A DNA stretch of 18,396 nucleotides from an uncultured Peptococcaceae bacterium (GCA_910585405.1 CAJUDO010000044.1:1-18396); one strand, 5' to 3'; counted from the stretch's first letter, positions 6,589 through 16,800 are shown. Notes: generated by a model from the sequence alone, not told the origin. Program-made: numbers and translations.

Positions 6589-7415
6589 GTTTGAGAGTAG
6601 TGTAATTTCATATGGTAGTCAAACGTGTTGTTGCATATGAAAACGAGCTTATAGGTTTGAGAGTAGTGTAATTTCATATGGTAGTCAAACTATCAATCAC
6701 CATTTTATTATCCTCCTATTGTTTGAGAGTAGTGTAATTTCATATGGTAGTCAAACTCAAAAAATAGGAGGATCCTATAGAAAATCGTTTGAGAGTAGTG
6801 TAATTTCATATGGTAGTCAAACTCAAGTGCGCCCATCATAACACCAACCTTGTTTGAGAGTAGTGTAATTTCATATGGTAGTCAAACAAACGGACAGCCA
6901 CACCGTACACTACCAATGTTTGAGAGTAGTGTAATTTCATATGGTAGTCAAACTGCCAGCTCACCAAATCGCTATGCAGTTCAGTTTGAGAGTAGTGTAA
7001 TTTCATATGGTAGTCAAACGTAGATATTTGAATAAGGTTCGATTCAACCGTTTGAGAGTAGTGTAATTTCATATGGTAGTCAAACCAACAGGCTAGAATC
7101 AAGTCGACTTATTACGTTTGAGAGTAGTGTAATTTCATATGGTAGTCAAACTCGTAATTGCTGTTGAGCTTTGGGATGACTGTTTGAGAGTAGTGTAATT
7201 TCATATGGTAGTCAAACATACAAGCAGTAATCATTGCTGCAATCATTGTTTGAGAGTAGTGTAATTTCATATGGTAGTCAAACCAGGAACAGTGTTTTTT
7301 GCGGACCCACCATGTTTGAGAGTAGTGTAATTTCATATGGTAGTCAAACTAAAAGAAGCGCTCACAGGACATGAACATGGTTTGAGAGTAGTGTAATTTC
7401 ATATGGTAGTCTGAT
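6589..7415 (+). CRISPR. type II-A CRISPR array, 13 repeats and 12 spacers
   Basis: The repeat is 36 bp, beginning GTTTGAGAGTAGTG and ending CATATGGTAGTCAAAC, with GTTTGA and TCAAAC as perfect inverted ends. Repeats start at 6589, 6655, 6721, 6787, 6852, 6918, 6984, 7050, 7116, 7182, 7248, 7314 and 7380. The first 12 are identical. The 13th matches only as far as 7411, then has TGAT for AAAC, marking the distal end. Spacers are 30 bp, except spacer 4 (6823-6851) at 29 bp. Transcription is on the plus strand, from the decayed terminal repeat, the leader position and pairing with the minus-strand tracrRNA. crRNAs would be a spacer followed by GUUUGAGAGUAGUG. No spacer matches another part of this window over a meaningful length, so the targets are elsewhere. 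Confidence 0.98.
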
Positions 7416-7423
7416 AAAATATA

Positions 7424-7453
7424 CTCCCCTTCATTATTATCGGTGAAGGGGAG
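7424..7453. terminator. stem-loop between the array and azlD, probably bidirectional terminator
   Basis: CTCCCCTTCA (7424-7433) and TGAAGGGGAG (7444-7453) form a perfect 10-bp stem with a 10-base loop. It lies between the end of the plus-strand array and the stop of the minus-strand azlD, where a shared terminator is expected. It is followed by ATTTCTAT on the plus strand and by TATATTTTAT on the minus strand, so the U-tracts are imperfect but present on both sides. Confidence 0.7.
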
Positions 7454-7476
7454 ATTTCTATCTAGCATTATATTGC

Positions 7477-7809
7477 TCAGAACACCAGCTGCACCAGAAG
7501 CATATAACAGATTGTGCCGCCGGCGATGGAGAGCAGCATTTGCCGCTTCCAGAAGTGCAGAATGATGACCATAGCGATGGAGATGGCCTCAGGGATGCCG
7601 TGGCTGCCGGTAAGCAATTGGACGTCCTTGAGACTGTAAATGACAAGCAGGCCGAACACAGCGGCGGGCAATGCCTTGCCCAAATATTGCACAAAGGCCG
7701 GTGTGGTTTTACCTGCGGGAAACAGCAGGAATGGTAAAAATCGTGTTGTCATAGTGCCTAATACCACTGCCATTATGGTAAGGATTTGTTGGGTGAGCGT
7801 CATGGTCAT
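7477..7809 (-). CDS. azlD: AzlD family branched-chain amino acid transport protein
   Basis: Small membrane partner of AzlC; together the two export branched-chain amino acids in Bacillus subtilis and relatives (BrnFE-type exporters). At 110 aa it is the usual AzlD size, with four hydrophobic segments: about residues 8-29, 41-60, 73-87 and 90-109. The family-typical TRFLPFLLFP motif follows the first segment, and ALPAAVFGLLVIYSL lies in the second. The ATG overlaps the azlC stop as ATGA (7806-7809), so the two are cotranslated from the promoter at 8572-8600. Translation may begin at either of two close ATG codons (7809 or 7803). The true substrate cannot be read from sequence. Confidence 0.9.
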   Translation of the reverse strand: MTMTLTQQILTIMAVVLGTMTTRFLPFLLFPAGKTTPAFVQYLGKALPAAVFGLLVIYSLKDVQLLTGSHGIPEAISIAMVIILHFWKRQMLLSIAGGTICYMLLVQLVF

Positions 7810-8528
7810 TGCAGATCACCGCCTTTCTCTAATGGTTTGCGTAAAAGAGTAAGGGCGGTAAGAATGGCGATCATGGAAGGCAAAATAAAGCCATCTGCGC
7901 CAAAACATAAAAGACAGAGCAGGGATAGTGCCAGACCTAAAATGCCGCTGGTGTGGTTTTTATCCTTGAGCCACTGCTCCAGAAAAATGACGATAAACAT
8001 AGCAGGTAGCACAAAATTCAGTCCTTCTGTATTGAAGGGAATCGTAGCGCCGAAGATACCGCCCAGGGTCGCGCCCAGCACCCAGTAACAATGGTTCAGC
8101 AGCGTGACAAAAAACATAAACCAGCCTTGGTCGACACCGGCGGGAATGGCAGCGGTGTAGTTTATGGAAAAGCTTTCGTCACACATACCGAAGATGAGAT
8201 AAAACTTTCTCCAACCGGTATGTTTATACTTGTCCAGCATAGAGATGCCGTAAAAAAGATGTCGGGCGTTGATCATGAGAGTCAGAGCAAAGGCCTGTAG
8301 TGGATGAAACGCCCCCAGCAGCAGATTAGCGGCGATAAACTCCACAGAGCCGGCAAAAATGGTGAGACTCATGAGCATGGGATACCAAAAGCTGAATCCT
8401 GCTGCACGCATATAGATGCCGTAGGTAAGACCTAAAAAGATAAAGCTGGTCAGAATGGGAATGGTGTATGGAAATGCGGCATGAAAAGCGCGTCCGATAG
8501 TTCCTTGCTGAGATGGATGTGTTGTCAT
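7806..8528 (-). CDS. azlC: AzlC family branched-chain amino acid permease
   Basis: Larger subunit of the AzlCD exporter, an integral membrane protein of 240 aa, typical for AzlC. Diagnostic stretches are AAFPYTIPILTSFIFLGLTYG near the N-terminus, FAGSVEFIAANLLLG, and INARHLFYGISMLDKY, the last a hallmark of the family. It has about seven hydrophobic segments and the C-terminal half ends in ILTALTLLRKP. I chose the ATG at 8528 because AAGGAG (8543-8538) lies 9 bases upstream. A longer frame opens further upstream, but its start lies above the promoter's -35 box, so it cannot be in the message. It is translationally coupled to azlD. Confidence 0.93.
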   Translation of the reverse strand: MTTHPSQQGTIGRAFHAAFPYTIPILTSFIFLGLTYGIYMRAAGFSFWYPMLMSLTIFAGSVEFIAANLLLGAFHPLQAFALTLMINARHLFYGISMLDKYKHTGWRKFYLIFGMCDESFSINYTAAIPAGVDQGWFMFFVTLLNHCYWVLGATLGGIFGATIPFNTEGLNFVLPAMFIVIFLEQWLKDKNHTSGILGLALSLLCLLCFGADGFILPSMIAILTALTLLRKPLEKGGDLQ

Positions 8529-8571
8529 AGCAGTCAGCTCCTTTTCTACAGATGGTATATAAGTAGTTGTG

Positions 8572-8600
8572 ATTCTACCATTTTCGACAAATAAATTCAA
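8572..8600 (-). promoter_or_regulatory. azlC-azlD promoter
   Basis: On the minus strand TTGAAT (8600-8595) is followed by 17 bases and TAGAAT (8577-8572). The predicted start near 8565 gives a leader of roughly 37 nt, too short for a T-box or other riboswitch. No transcription terminator is evident between yifB and this point, so some read-through from yifB is possible. Confidence 0.65.
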
Positions 8601-8648
8601 TATTTGCAAGGAAAATATGCAAAATATAAATATAAATTAAAGGAATCG

Positions 8649-10181
8649 TCATCCCATCCACATTTTTTTGTCCAGTGTGCGGTACTGAATGGCTTCTGCC
8701 AAATGAGCCAGCTGAATGGTTTCGCTGCCGGCCAAATCAGCGATGGTGCGAGAAACTTTTAAGATGCGGTTGTGGGCTCTGGCGCTGAGACCCAGCTTTT
8801 GAAAGGCCTGTTCTAAAAACTGATTGCTCTTTTTGTCCAGTTGGCAGAACTGCTGGATCTGCCTGGGCGTCATGGCGCCGTTGTGAATGGTGTCTGAGTT
8901 GGCAAAACGCAGCGCTTGTATTTGGCGGGCGGCCAGGACTCTGCGGCGGATAGTGGCAGAATCCTCCTCGGGCTGTTCGCGGTGGAGCTCCTGAAAGGTG
9001 ACGGGCACCACCTCTAGCTGTAAATCAAAGCGGTCCAGCAAGGGGCCGGAAATTTTGCTGCGGTATTTTTGCAGTTGACTGGGTGTGCAGGTACATTGGC
9101 GGTGGGGATCATTATAGTACCCGCAGGGACAGGGATTCATGGACGCAGCTAAAAGGAAACGGCAGGGAAAGGTAATCTGCGCCTGTACCCGCGACACGGT
9201 TACCTGACCATCCTCTAAAGGTTGCCGCAGCGCTTCTAATACCTCTCGGCGATATTCGGGAAACTCGTCCAAAAAGAGCACACCGTGATGGGACAAGGAT
9301 ACTTCACCGGGATGGGGAATCCGTCCACCACCGATGATGCTGGCAGTGGAGGCGCTGTGATGGGGCGCTCGAAAGGGCCGCTCTAAGATCAGAGGCTGAT
9401 TGGGCGGCAGGAGGCCGGCGATGCTGTATATTTTGCTGAGAGACAGACATTCCGCAAAGCTTAAAGGCGGGAGAATGCCCGGCAATGCTTGGGATAGCAT
9501 GGTTTTGCCAGAGCCGGGCGAGCCTACCATGAGAATATTGTGATTACCTGCCGCTGCAATTTCCAAGGCTCGTTTGGCTTCGGACTGGCCTTTAATCTGG
9601 ACAAAATCGTGGAGGCTCTGGGCAGGCGTCAACTGGGAAAAATCAGGCGACTGGGCGGTGATTGGCTGCAGGGACTGGGGATTTTCTAAAAAGTAGACCA
9701 CTTCCCGCAGCTGGTGAAATCCATAGGTGATAGTGCCGCCGATGGCGCTTTCCTCCCCATTGGCAGCAGGTACTAATAAAGTGTAGTCGGTATGACAATA
9801 TTCCAGCGAGATGGGCAGGACGCCCTTTACCGGGCGCAGCGAGCCGTCCAGACCCAACTCTCCCAAAAACAGATACTGCTCCAGATTGTTGCAGTGCAGT
9901 TGCTCGGTAGCGGCCAAGATGGCGATGGCAATGGCCAAATCAAAGCTTGGCCCTTCTTTGCGCAGATAGGCAGGCGCCAAATTTACAACAACGCGGCGGG
10001 GCGGAAAGGCGTAGCCGGCATTTTTGATGGCGGTGCGCACGCGCTCCTTACTCTCCTTGACGGCTGTGTCTGGTAGTCCGACGATATCCCACGCCGGCAT
10101 CCCTGATGCGGCGTCCACTTCAATCTCTACCAAATAAACGGATAATCCTAACAGTGCGGTACTTTTTAGTTGGGCTAACAT
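8649..10181 (-). CDS. yifB: YifB/ComM family Mg-chelatase-like AAA+ ATPase
   Basis: AAA+ protein of 510 aa, the usual length. In proteobacteria the ComM branch is a hexameric helicase that promotes branch migration during natural transformation; the role in Firmicutes is less certain. The N-terminal ChlI-like domain opens MLAQLKSTALLGL and includes IVGLPDTAVKESKERVRTA. Walker A is GSPGSGKTML (K226), Walker B is LFLDEFPE, and the cysteine-rich MNPCPCGYYNDPHRQCTCTP is typical of the family. The C-terminal domain (ARAHNRILKVSRTIADL) follows. I chose the ATG at 10181 because GGAGG (10193-10189) lies 7 bases upstream and the family starts with this sequence. An upstream extension of the frame has no such support. 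It is divergent from addB. Confidence 0.95.
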   Translation of the reverse strand: MLAQLKSTALLGLSVYLVEIEVDAASGMPAWDIVGLPDTAVKESKERVRTAIKNAGYAFPPRRVVVNLAPAYLRKEGPSFDLAIAIAILAATEQLHCNNLEQYLFLGELGLDGSLRPVKGVLPISLEYCHTDYTLLVPAANGEESAIGGTITYGFHQLREVVYFLENPQSLQPITAQSPDFSQLTPAQSLHDFVQIKGQSEAKRALEIAAAGNHNILMVGSPGSGKTMLSQALPGILPPLSFAECLSLSKIYSIAGLLPPNQPLILERPFRAPHHSASTASIIGGGRIPHPGEVSLSHHGVLFLDEFPEYRREVLEALRQPLEDGQVTVSRVQAQITFPCRFLLAASMNPCPCGYYNDPHRQCTCTPSQLQKYRSKISGPLLDRFDLQLEVVPVTFQELHREQPEEDSATIRRRVLAARQIQALRFANSDTIHNGAMTPRQIQQFCQLDKKSNQFLEQAFQKLGLSARAHNRILKVSRTIADLAGSETIQLAHLAEAIQYRTLDKKMWMG

Positions 10182-10212
10182 AATAAAACCTCCATGTGAC
10201 GCGATTTTTATT

Positions 10213-10241
10213 AGAATACCATATATTGGAAAAAAATTCAA
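10213..10241 (-). promoter_or_regulatory. yifB promoter
   Basis: On the minus strand TTGAAT (10241-10236), a 17-base spacer and TATTCT (10218-10213) precede yifB. The predicted start is near 10206, about 25 nt above the ATG. It has the same -35 and spacing as the azlC promoter. Confidence 0.65.
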
Positions 10242-10288
10242 TGTATTGCTGGAATTTTTTGAAAACCGTATCGCAAAAAAACAGGACA

Positions 10289-10297
10289 TGTTATAAT
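10289..10297 (+). promoter_or_regulatory. addBA promoter (extended -10)
   Basis: TGT followed by TATAAT (10292-10297) is a perfect extended -10 element. There is no good -35 at 16-18 bases upstream (the hexamer there is TATCGC), which is common for extended -10 promoters. Transcription would start near 10304. Confidence 0.6.
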
Positions 10298-10338
10298 AGT
10301 GCATAAAATGAGTATTTATGACAGAGGAGGCGAAGCCT

Positions 10339-13300
10339 TTGGCAGTACAGTTTATTCTCGGCCCGGCGGGCAGCGGGAAAAGCAGTTACGTCATGAGAAC
10401 AGTGGCAGATACACTGCGGAAGCAGCCGCGAAAAAAAATTATTCTTATGGTGCCGGAACAGGGAACCTTTACTTATCAATATGAACTCATCAACGCCTAC
10501 GGTTTATCCGGCGTGTTGACCTTGGAAATTCTCAGTTTCCAGCGTTTGGCGCGCACGGTGATGCAACAGACCGGCGGTCTGGCCTATCAGCATTTGGACG
10601 ATTTGGGAAAGCTTTTGATTTTGCGGCGATTATTACAGGAGCATCAGGAACAGTATGAATTTCTGAACAGCTCGGTGGATCGCTCTGGATATTTAATGAA
10701 AATCGGGCAGATGCTTCAGGAGTTGAAGCGCTATCAAATCAGCAGTGAACAGTTGGAGCGCACCGTTGCCCAGTGCCAGCTTCCCAGGACAACATTTGCC
10801 TGTAAGCTGGAGGAGCTATCCCGACTTTATCTGCAATATGAAGCATTTTTGGCCCAGGACTATCTGGACAGTGAGGATGTGCTGGAGCTTCTCCTGAAAA
10901 GACTGGAGGAACGGAAGCTTTTTAAGGATGTAGAGTTTTGGGTGGACGAGTTTTATGATTTTACGCCCCAGGAGTATGCTATATTGAGCGCTTTGATGCA
11001 GCAAACGGATGTGCATATCGTGTTACCTGCGGATCCGGAGCATGAAGAATTGGGCAGACAAACGGCCTTTTACAGCACGGGAAAAACCTTGGCGCGGCTG
11101 CGTCAGATGGCGGCAGAGCGAAATGTAGAGCAACGGGAGGATAAGTGTTTGAAACCGGTGCGCTGGCAGCAGGCGGCTGATTTGGCGTTTTTGGAGCAGC
11201 ATTATTTTTCCATTGGGAATACTGTGTGGCAGGAAAAAACAGAGCATTTGCGACTTCTCTGCGGACAAAACCGGATGTCAGAAGCGGACGCTGCGGCCAG
11301 ATTGATTCGCCAGCTTTGCCGCGAACAGGGTTATCGTTATGGGGAGATTGGCATCTTTACGCGGGGAGACCAATATGAGCTTTTGCTGGAAACGGTACTG
11401 ACCGACTATGAGATTCCCTATTTTGTGGACCACAAGGAAACGATGCGTCAGCATCCGCTGACAGAGCTGATTTTGGCGGCCTTTGATATTTTACAGAACA
11501 ATTGGTCCTATCAGGGGATGTTTCGCTTCCTGAAAACAGCACTATTGCCTTATGAGCAGCAGGAGCTGGATTCCCTGGAAAACTATGTGCTGCAGTATGG
11601 CATTCGCGGCAGCGCCTGGTATCGGGAAGGGGACTGGCAGTACGGCAATGAGGATGGCGAACAGCTGGAGCAGCTCAACACTTTGCGCAGACAGATTGCC
11701 GGACCGCTGTGCAGGTTCCAGCTTGCGCTGGCTCAGCCCCAAACGGCGGATGGGTTCATACAAGCTATCTATACGCTGCTGGATGAATACGCGGTACCCC
11801 GGCAGTTGTCCCGGTTTTGCCAGGAGGCCAATGATCATGGCCTTTTGGAAAGTATTCAGCTGCATCAACAGATATGGGATCATGTGATTCAGATTTTTGA
11901 CCAGATGAGTCAGTTGTTGCAGGATACGCTGCTGACTGCCGGGGAGTTTGCCGTGATTTTGCAAAGTGCCTTTGACAATTTGGATTTGGGACTCTTGCCC
12001 AACAGTCTGGATCAGGTGCTCATCGGCGCTCTGGCACATTCTCGCAGCTGTAAGCTGCAGGTGGCTTTCGTGCTGGGACTGAATGAAGGCGTGTTTCCCG
12101 CCAAGGTGGCCCAGGAGGGATTTTTTAATGATGGAGAAAAACAGGCGCTGCGGGAGATGGGTATCCAGCTGTCGCCTGACAGCGGCGAGCAGCTCTATGA
12201 AGAACAATTGCTGATTTATCTGGCGCTGACGCGGGCTTCCCAGAAATTGATTCTGAGTTATTCTCTGAGCGATGAGGACGGCAAGGCGCTGCGTCCCTCA
12301 GGCATTGTGGACAGGCTGCGCCGGCTGTATCCTCTGTTGAAGGAGGAAGCTGTGCAGTGGCCTCCGGCAGAGGGGCAGGAGGTGCTGCCCTATCTGAACC
12401 ATCCGGGAAAAGCCATGGGGCTTTTGGGAGCTCATCTGCGCAAACCGGAGAGCGAGGAGACGCAGGAGATCTGGGCGGAGCTGTACAATTGGTTTGTAGA
12501 GCATCCCACGGCGCTGTTCGACAGCGTATGCGACAGCCTGAAGCATGAGGAACAGCTGGCGGCGCGCACGCTGCACAGTACGGAGATTTACGGGGAGCCG
12601 CTGCGGCTGAGTGTGTCGGCGCTGGAAAAATACCGGCTGTGTCCTTATAATTATTTTCTCACCTACGGTTTGCGCCTGAAGGAGCGGCAGCTCTATCAGA
12701 TGGAAGCTGTGGATGTGGGGCAGTTTTATCATGCGGCTATCGAGCGCTTCAGCAATTATCTGCTGGAGCAGCAGATTAGCTGGCAGGGACTGGACTCCGG
12801 GCAGGTAAAGGATATCATGGCGATGATTGTGGAGCAGTTGGCGCCTGAGATGCAGAACGAAATTTTGCTCAGCACGGGGAGATACCGCTATCTGCGCCGC
12901 CGCTTGCAAAAAACATTGGAACGCTCGGCTCTGGTACTGCTGGAGCACGGGCAAAGAGGGGATTTTATGCCTGTTGCGCTGGAAGCAGATTTTGGGATGG
13001 CCCAGAGCAAGCTGCCTGCGTGGAGACTTACGCTTAAGGACGGCAGTAGTCTTCTTTTGCAGGGGAGAATTGATAGAATTGAGCAGGCAGAGGAGGATGG
13101 CATCCATTATCTGCGGGTGATTGATTTCAAAACGGGAAGTCAGGGGCTTCGTCTGACGGAAATTTATTATGGCCTAAAGATTCAACTACTGACCTATCTG
13201 CAGGTTGCCCTGCAGTATTATGAACGATTGCTGCCCCAAGGGGAAAAAGTATTGCCAGCAGGCGTACTCTATTATTTCTTCCGTAGTAGTGTGCTCAGTG

Positions 13301-13836
13301 CCGATGGGCCGTTAAGTGTGGAGAAAGCTAAGGAGCTGCATGACAAAGAGATGAAAGCTCAGGGATTACTGGTGGCAGATATGAAAGCGCTGAAACTGGC
13401 GCAGCGGGATTTGACCACCGGCAGCAGCACGTTGCTGCCGGTATCTCTGCTGAAGGACGCGGCGCCTTATGTGGAGGATGCAGAGGCTTTTGCCCAGCTG
13501 GAGGATCCGCTGGCGCTATTCGGAAAGCGCAATCATACTGTGGTGACGCGGGAACAGCTGGGATTATTGCTGCAGCACACGAAGCAAATCATTGCCCAAC
13601 TGGGCCAACAGATTCATCAGGGCAATATCGCGGTACGACCTTGCCGTATAGGACAGTTTACAGGCTGTCAATATTGTGGATATCAAACTATTTGTCAGAT
13701 TCAAACGGTGAACGAAAGTACCTATTGGGAGGACTTGCCATTATTGGAGCGGGACGAAATCTGGGCTCGTTTAGAACAGGAGAAGGGGGAGAAAAAAGAT
13801 GCCGACATGGACGAAAGAACAGCAGCAGGCCATTGA
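10339..13836 (+). CDS. addB: ATP-dependent helicase/nuclease subunit B (AddB)
   Basis: AddB partners AddA in the complex that resects double-strand breaks to the Chi site, the Firmicutes counterpart of RecBCD. It has Walker A GPAGSGKSS (G8-S16). Its C-terminal nuclease has GRIDRI (D912) and VIDFKTG (D929, K931). The four cysteines of the iron-sulphur cluster are C768 (in RLCPYNYFLTYG) and C1110-x2-C1113-x5-C1119. It is 1165 aa, as expected. I prefer the TTG start at 10339: AGAGGAGG (10323-10330) lies 8 bases before it and the product then begins MAVQFILGPAGSGKS, the family norm. An in-frame ATG at 10318 has no ribosome binding site and is only about 14 nt from the predicted transcript start. 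The 3' end overlaps addA by 38 bases. Confidence 0.96.
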   Translation: MAVQFILGPAGSGKSSYVMRTVADTLRKQPRKKIILMVPEQGTFTYQYELINAYGLSGVLTLEILSFQRLARTVMQQTGGLAYQHLDDLGKLLILRRLLQEHQEQYEFLNSSVDRSGYLMKIGQMLQELKRYQISSEQLERTVAQCQLPRTTFACKLEELSRLYLQYEAFLAQDYLDSEDVLELLLKRLEERKLFKDVEFWVDEFYDFTPQEYAILSALMQQTDVHIVLPADPEHEELGRQTAFYSTGKTLARLRQMAAERNVEQREDKCLKPVRWQQAADLAFLEQHYFSIGNTVWQEKTEHLRLLCGQNRMSEADAAARLIRQLCREQGYRYGEIGIFTRGDQYELLLETVLTDYEIPYFVDHKETMRQHPLTELILAAFDILQNNWSYQGMFRFLKTALLPYEQQELDSLENYVLQYGIRGSAWYREGDWQYGNEDGEQLEQLNTLRRQIAGPLCRFQLALAQPQTADGFIQAIYTLLDEYAVPRQLSRFCQEANDHGLLESIQLHQQIWDHVIQIFDQMSQLLQDTLLTAGEFAVILQSAFDNLDLGLLPNSLDQVLIGALAHSRSCKLQVAFVLGLNEGVFPAKVAQEGFFNDGEKQALREMGIQLSPDSGEQLYEEQLLIYLALTRASQKLILSYSLSDEDGKALRPSGIVDRLRRLYPLLKEEAVQWPPAEGQEVLPYLNHPGKAMGLLGAHLRKPESEETQEIWAELYNWFVEHPTALFDSVCDSLKHEEQLAARTLHSTEIYGEPLRLSVSALEKYRLCPYNYFLTYGLRLKERQLYQMEAVDVGQFYHAAIERFSNYLLEQQISWQGLDSGQVKDIMAMIVEQLAPEMQNEILLSTGRYRYLRRRLQKTLERSALVLLEHGQRGDFMPVALEADFGMAQSKLPAWRLTLKDGSSLLLQGRIDRIEQAEEDGIHYLRVIDFKTGSQGLRLTEIYYGLKIQLLTYLQVALQYYERLLPQGEKVLPAGVLYYFFRSSVLSADGPLSVEKAKELHDKEMKAQGLLVADMKALKLAQRDLTTGSSTLLPVSLLKDAAPYVEDAEAFAQLEDPLALFGKRNHTVVTREQLGLLLQHTKQIIAQLGQQIHQGNIAVRPCRIGQFTGCQYCGYQTICQIQTVNESTYWEDLPLLERDEIWARLEQEKGEKKDADMDERTAAGH

Positions 13837-16800
13837 GCTGCGGGGAAAAAGCCTGCTGGTGGCTGCGGCAGCAGGTTCGGGAAAGACAGCGGTGCTAGTG
13901 GAGCGGATTATTCAGATCATCAGCGATACAGTCCATCCGGTGGACTTGGATAGGCTGCTGGTGGTGACCTTCACCAATGCCGCCGCTGCCGAGATGAAGG
14001 AGCGTATCGGTGCGGCGATTCAAAAGCAGCTTTTGGAAAATCCTATGTCAGAGCATTTGTATCGGCAGAGCTTATTGCTTTCCAAAACGCAGATCACCAC
14101 TCTACATTCCTTTTGTCTGGATTTGGTGCGGCAGAATTTTTTCCGCCTGGGCTTAGATCCTCAGATGAAAATTGCCGATGAGACGGAAAACCAATTGCTT
14201 TTGGGGGAAACCTTAGACGACTTGTTGGAGGAATATTACAGCAGGGAAGAAGGACAGGCAGAATTTATCGCCTTAGTGGACTGTTACGGTGGGCGAGAGG
14301 ATGAACAGCTGCGGGCGGTACTCTTGGAGCTTTATGAGATGTCGCAGAGCATGGCCAGACCGCAGCATTGGCTAAAACAACTGGAGGCGGCCTCCTCGAA
14401 GGACTGGTTTGCCCTAGCCGTGCCGGATGTGGCGCGGCAGCTACGTGGAGCGAAACATTTGCTCATGCAGGCCATTCAGCTGGCTGGCACTGATGAAGGA
14501 TTGCAAAAATATTTCTTCCATATCGAGCAGGAGTATAACTGGAGCTGTGAGCTGTTGGCAGCGCTGGCTGAGGGCTGGGATGCGCTGGCGGAGAAGCTCA
14601 GAAGCGGGAAATTTGAAAGCCTGCCGCGCACGAAAAAGGGTGCCTTTGATGAGGAAATCAAGGCGCAGGTGGTGAGCTGCCGCGATAGCGCAAAAAAATT
14701 GATAGAAGGCCTGAGGGAGGGCTATTTCAGTCGTTCAAGAGATGAACAGCTCCAGGAGCTGGCCAGCCAGAGATGGGTGTATCGGCTGTTGGTGAAGTTG
14801 ACGCTGCAGCTTTCAGAGCGTTTTCAACAGAAAAAAGCGGAGAAAGGCATCATGGATTTTCACGATATGGAACATTTTTGTTTCCAGCTGCTGTATGAAG
14901 AAACAGCGGAGGGGGTAGAGCTCAGTGAACTGGCGATGGAGTTGAAGCAGCAATATTATGAAGTGATGGTGGACGAATACCAGGATGTAAATGATCTGCA
15001 GGAAGCAATTTTGCAGGGCGTGAGCCGAGAGGAAAATCTTTTCATGGTGGGCGATGTCAAGCAGAGCATTTATGGCTTCCGTATGGCCAATCCTCAGCTA
15101 TTTTCAGAAAAATATCAGAGCTTTTCCTCAGAGGGACAGGCACAGAAGCAACGCTTGGATTTGAACCGCAATTTCCGCTGCCGCCGCAATATTGTGGACG
15201 GCGTGAATACGGTATTTGCAGAATTGATGACCGGTGAAAACGGCGATTTGCTCTACGACGAACAGGCGGCGCTGGTGTATGGAGCCGACTATCCCGCGCC
15301 CTTAGAGGGGCAGGGAGATATCCCAGAGCAAATTCAGTTGCTGGTACTTACCCAGCCTGAGGAAGAAGCCGAGGAAACTGCAGAACAGCCCCTTTCCGCC
15401 ATGGAGGAGGAAGGGCTCCTGCTGTGCCAGCAAATGCAGCAGTTGATGCAGGAAAAAGCGCTGGTTTATGACAAAAGGCTGCAGCAATACCGGAGGGCGA
15501 CCTGGCGGGACATAGTGGTGCTGCTGCGGGCGCCCAAGGCGGCAGGTACTGTTTACGCCCGTATTTTGAAAGAGGCGGGTATTCCTGCGGTGGTAGATAC
15601 AGGCGATGGCTATTTTTCTGCGTGGGAGATTCAGATAATCCTGTCTGTGCTGCATATCATTGACAATCCGCTCCAGGATTTGCCGCTGCTGGCGGTGCTG
15701 AAAGCGCCCTTCTTTCATTTTGAAGAAGAAGAATTGGCTCAGCTGCGATTGCTGGTGCCCAGAGGGTATTTCTATCATTGCTTGGAGCAGGTCGCCCAGG
15801 AGTGTGAATCGCCGCAGATTGCGCAAGATTTGCAGTGCAAGGTAAAGGTGTTCCTGAAACGGCTGGAACGCTGGCGCAGTTTGGCGCGGCAGATGGATTT
15901 GAGCAAGCTGATCTGGCAGCTGTATAAGGACACCGGTTTTTATGAATATGTAGGCGCGCTGCGGGAAGGCGTTCAGCGGCAGGCCAATCTGCGTGCTCTT
16001 TATGAGCGGGCCTGCAACTATGAAAAGACCAGCTTCAAAGGCGTTTTCCTTTTCCTGCGGTTTTTAGAGCAGCTGGAAAAAAATCAGGCTGATTTGGAGC
16101 CGGCGCGAATTTTGAGCGACAATGAAAATGTGGTGCGGATTATGAGCATTCATAAGAGCAAAGGGTTGGAGTTTCCCGTTGTATTTTTGGGAGGCATAGG
16201 CCGGCGTTTCAATTTCCGAGATGCCCAGCAGGAATTTCTGCTGGACAAAAATTATGGCTTGGCCTTTTCTGTGGTAGATGAAGAACTGCAAATCAAATAC
16301 CGCACCATTGTACAGCAGGTTATCGCCCAAAAAAAACGGGAGGCTCTGCTGCAGGAGGAAAAACGCATTCTCTATGTGGCTATGACGCGAGCACGAGAAC
16401 GGTTGTATCTCATCGGCAGTTGCGGAGAGCCGGAAAAGCGCGGCCAAATGATGGGAAAGGACGCCCGATGCTATTTGGATTGGCTACTGCCCATGGAGCT
16501 CAAGGAGCCTCTGTGGCAGGTGCAATATGTGCCAGTAGGTACTGTCATGCTTCAGGAACGAGAGGAACAGCTGGCAACGCCTCTGTGTGAACGCGTAGAA
16601 GTGGGAAAAACCTTGCCCACTTCAGGAAAGTGGCGTCAGGCCATTGCACAGCAGCTGGATTGGCAGTATCCTCAGCCGGCGCTGTGCACAGTAAAGGCCC
16701 AGTCCTCTGTGACCGAATTGAAGCAACGGTTTAACCCTCACACAGCGGGAGTGCCACTACAATTCAACTTCGACAGCCGACCGGAGGCAGTGATTGCCAA

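Noticed and set aside
6625..6654. Spacer 1 partly resembling the noncoding region near 190-345 (CATATGAAAA and GCTTATAG)
   Set aside because: The shared pieces are only 8-10 bases, separated and AT-rich; this is not a self-targeting spacer.
6836..7336. Minus-strand open frames with a repeated peptide FDYHMKLHYSQT
   Set aside because: The peptide is just the translated reverse complement of the CRISPR repeat; the 66-base period is a multiple of 3, so frames stay open across the array.
8529..8609. Upstream extension of azlC by 27 codons
   Set aside because: It reaches above the promoter -35 box and lacks a ribosome binding site, while ATG 8528 has AAGGAG at the right distance.
10182..10304. 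Upstream extension of yifB by 41 codons
   Set aside because: It spans the yifB promoter, is not part of the conserved family start, and ATG 10181 has GGAGG 7 bases upstream.
11542..13107. Long minus-strand open frames opposite addB (221 and 269 codons)
   Set aside because: They lie antisense to a clearly conserved addB, have no recognisable domains and no ribosome binding site; they reflect codon bias on the coding strand.
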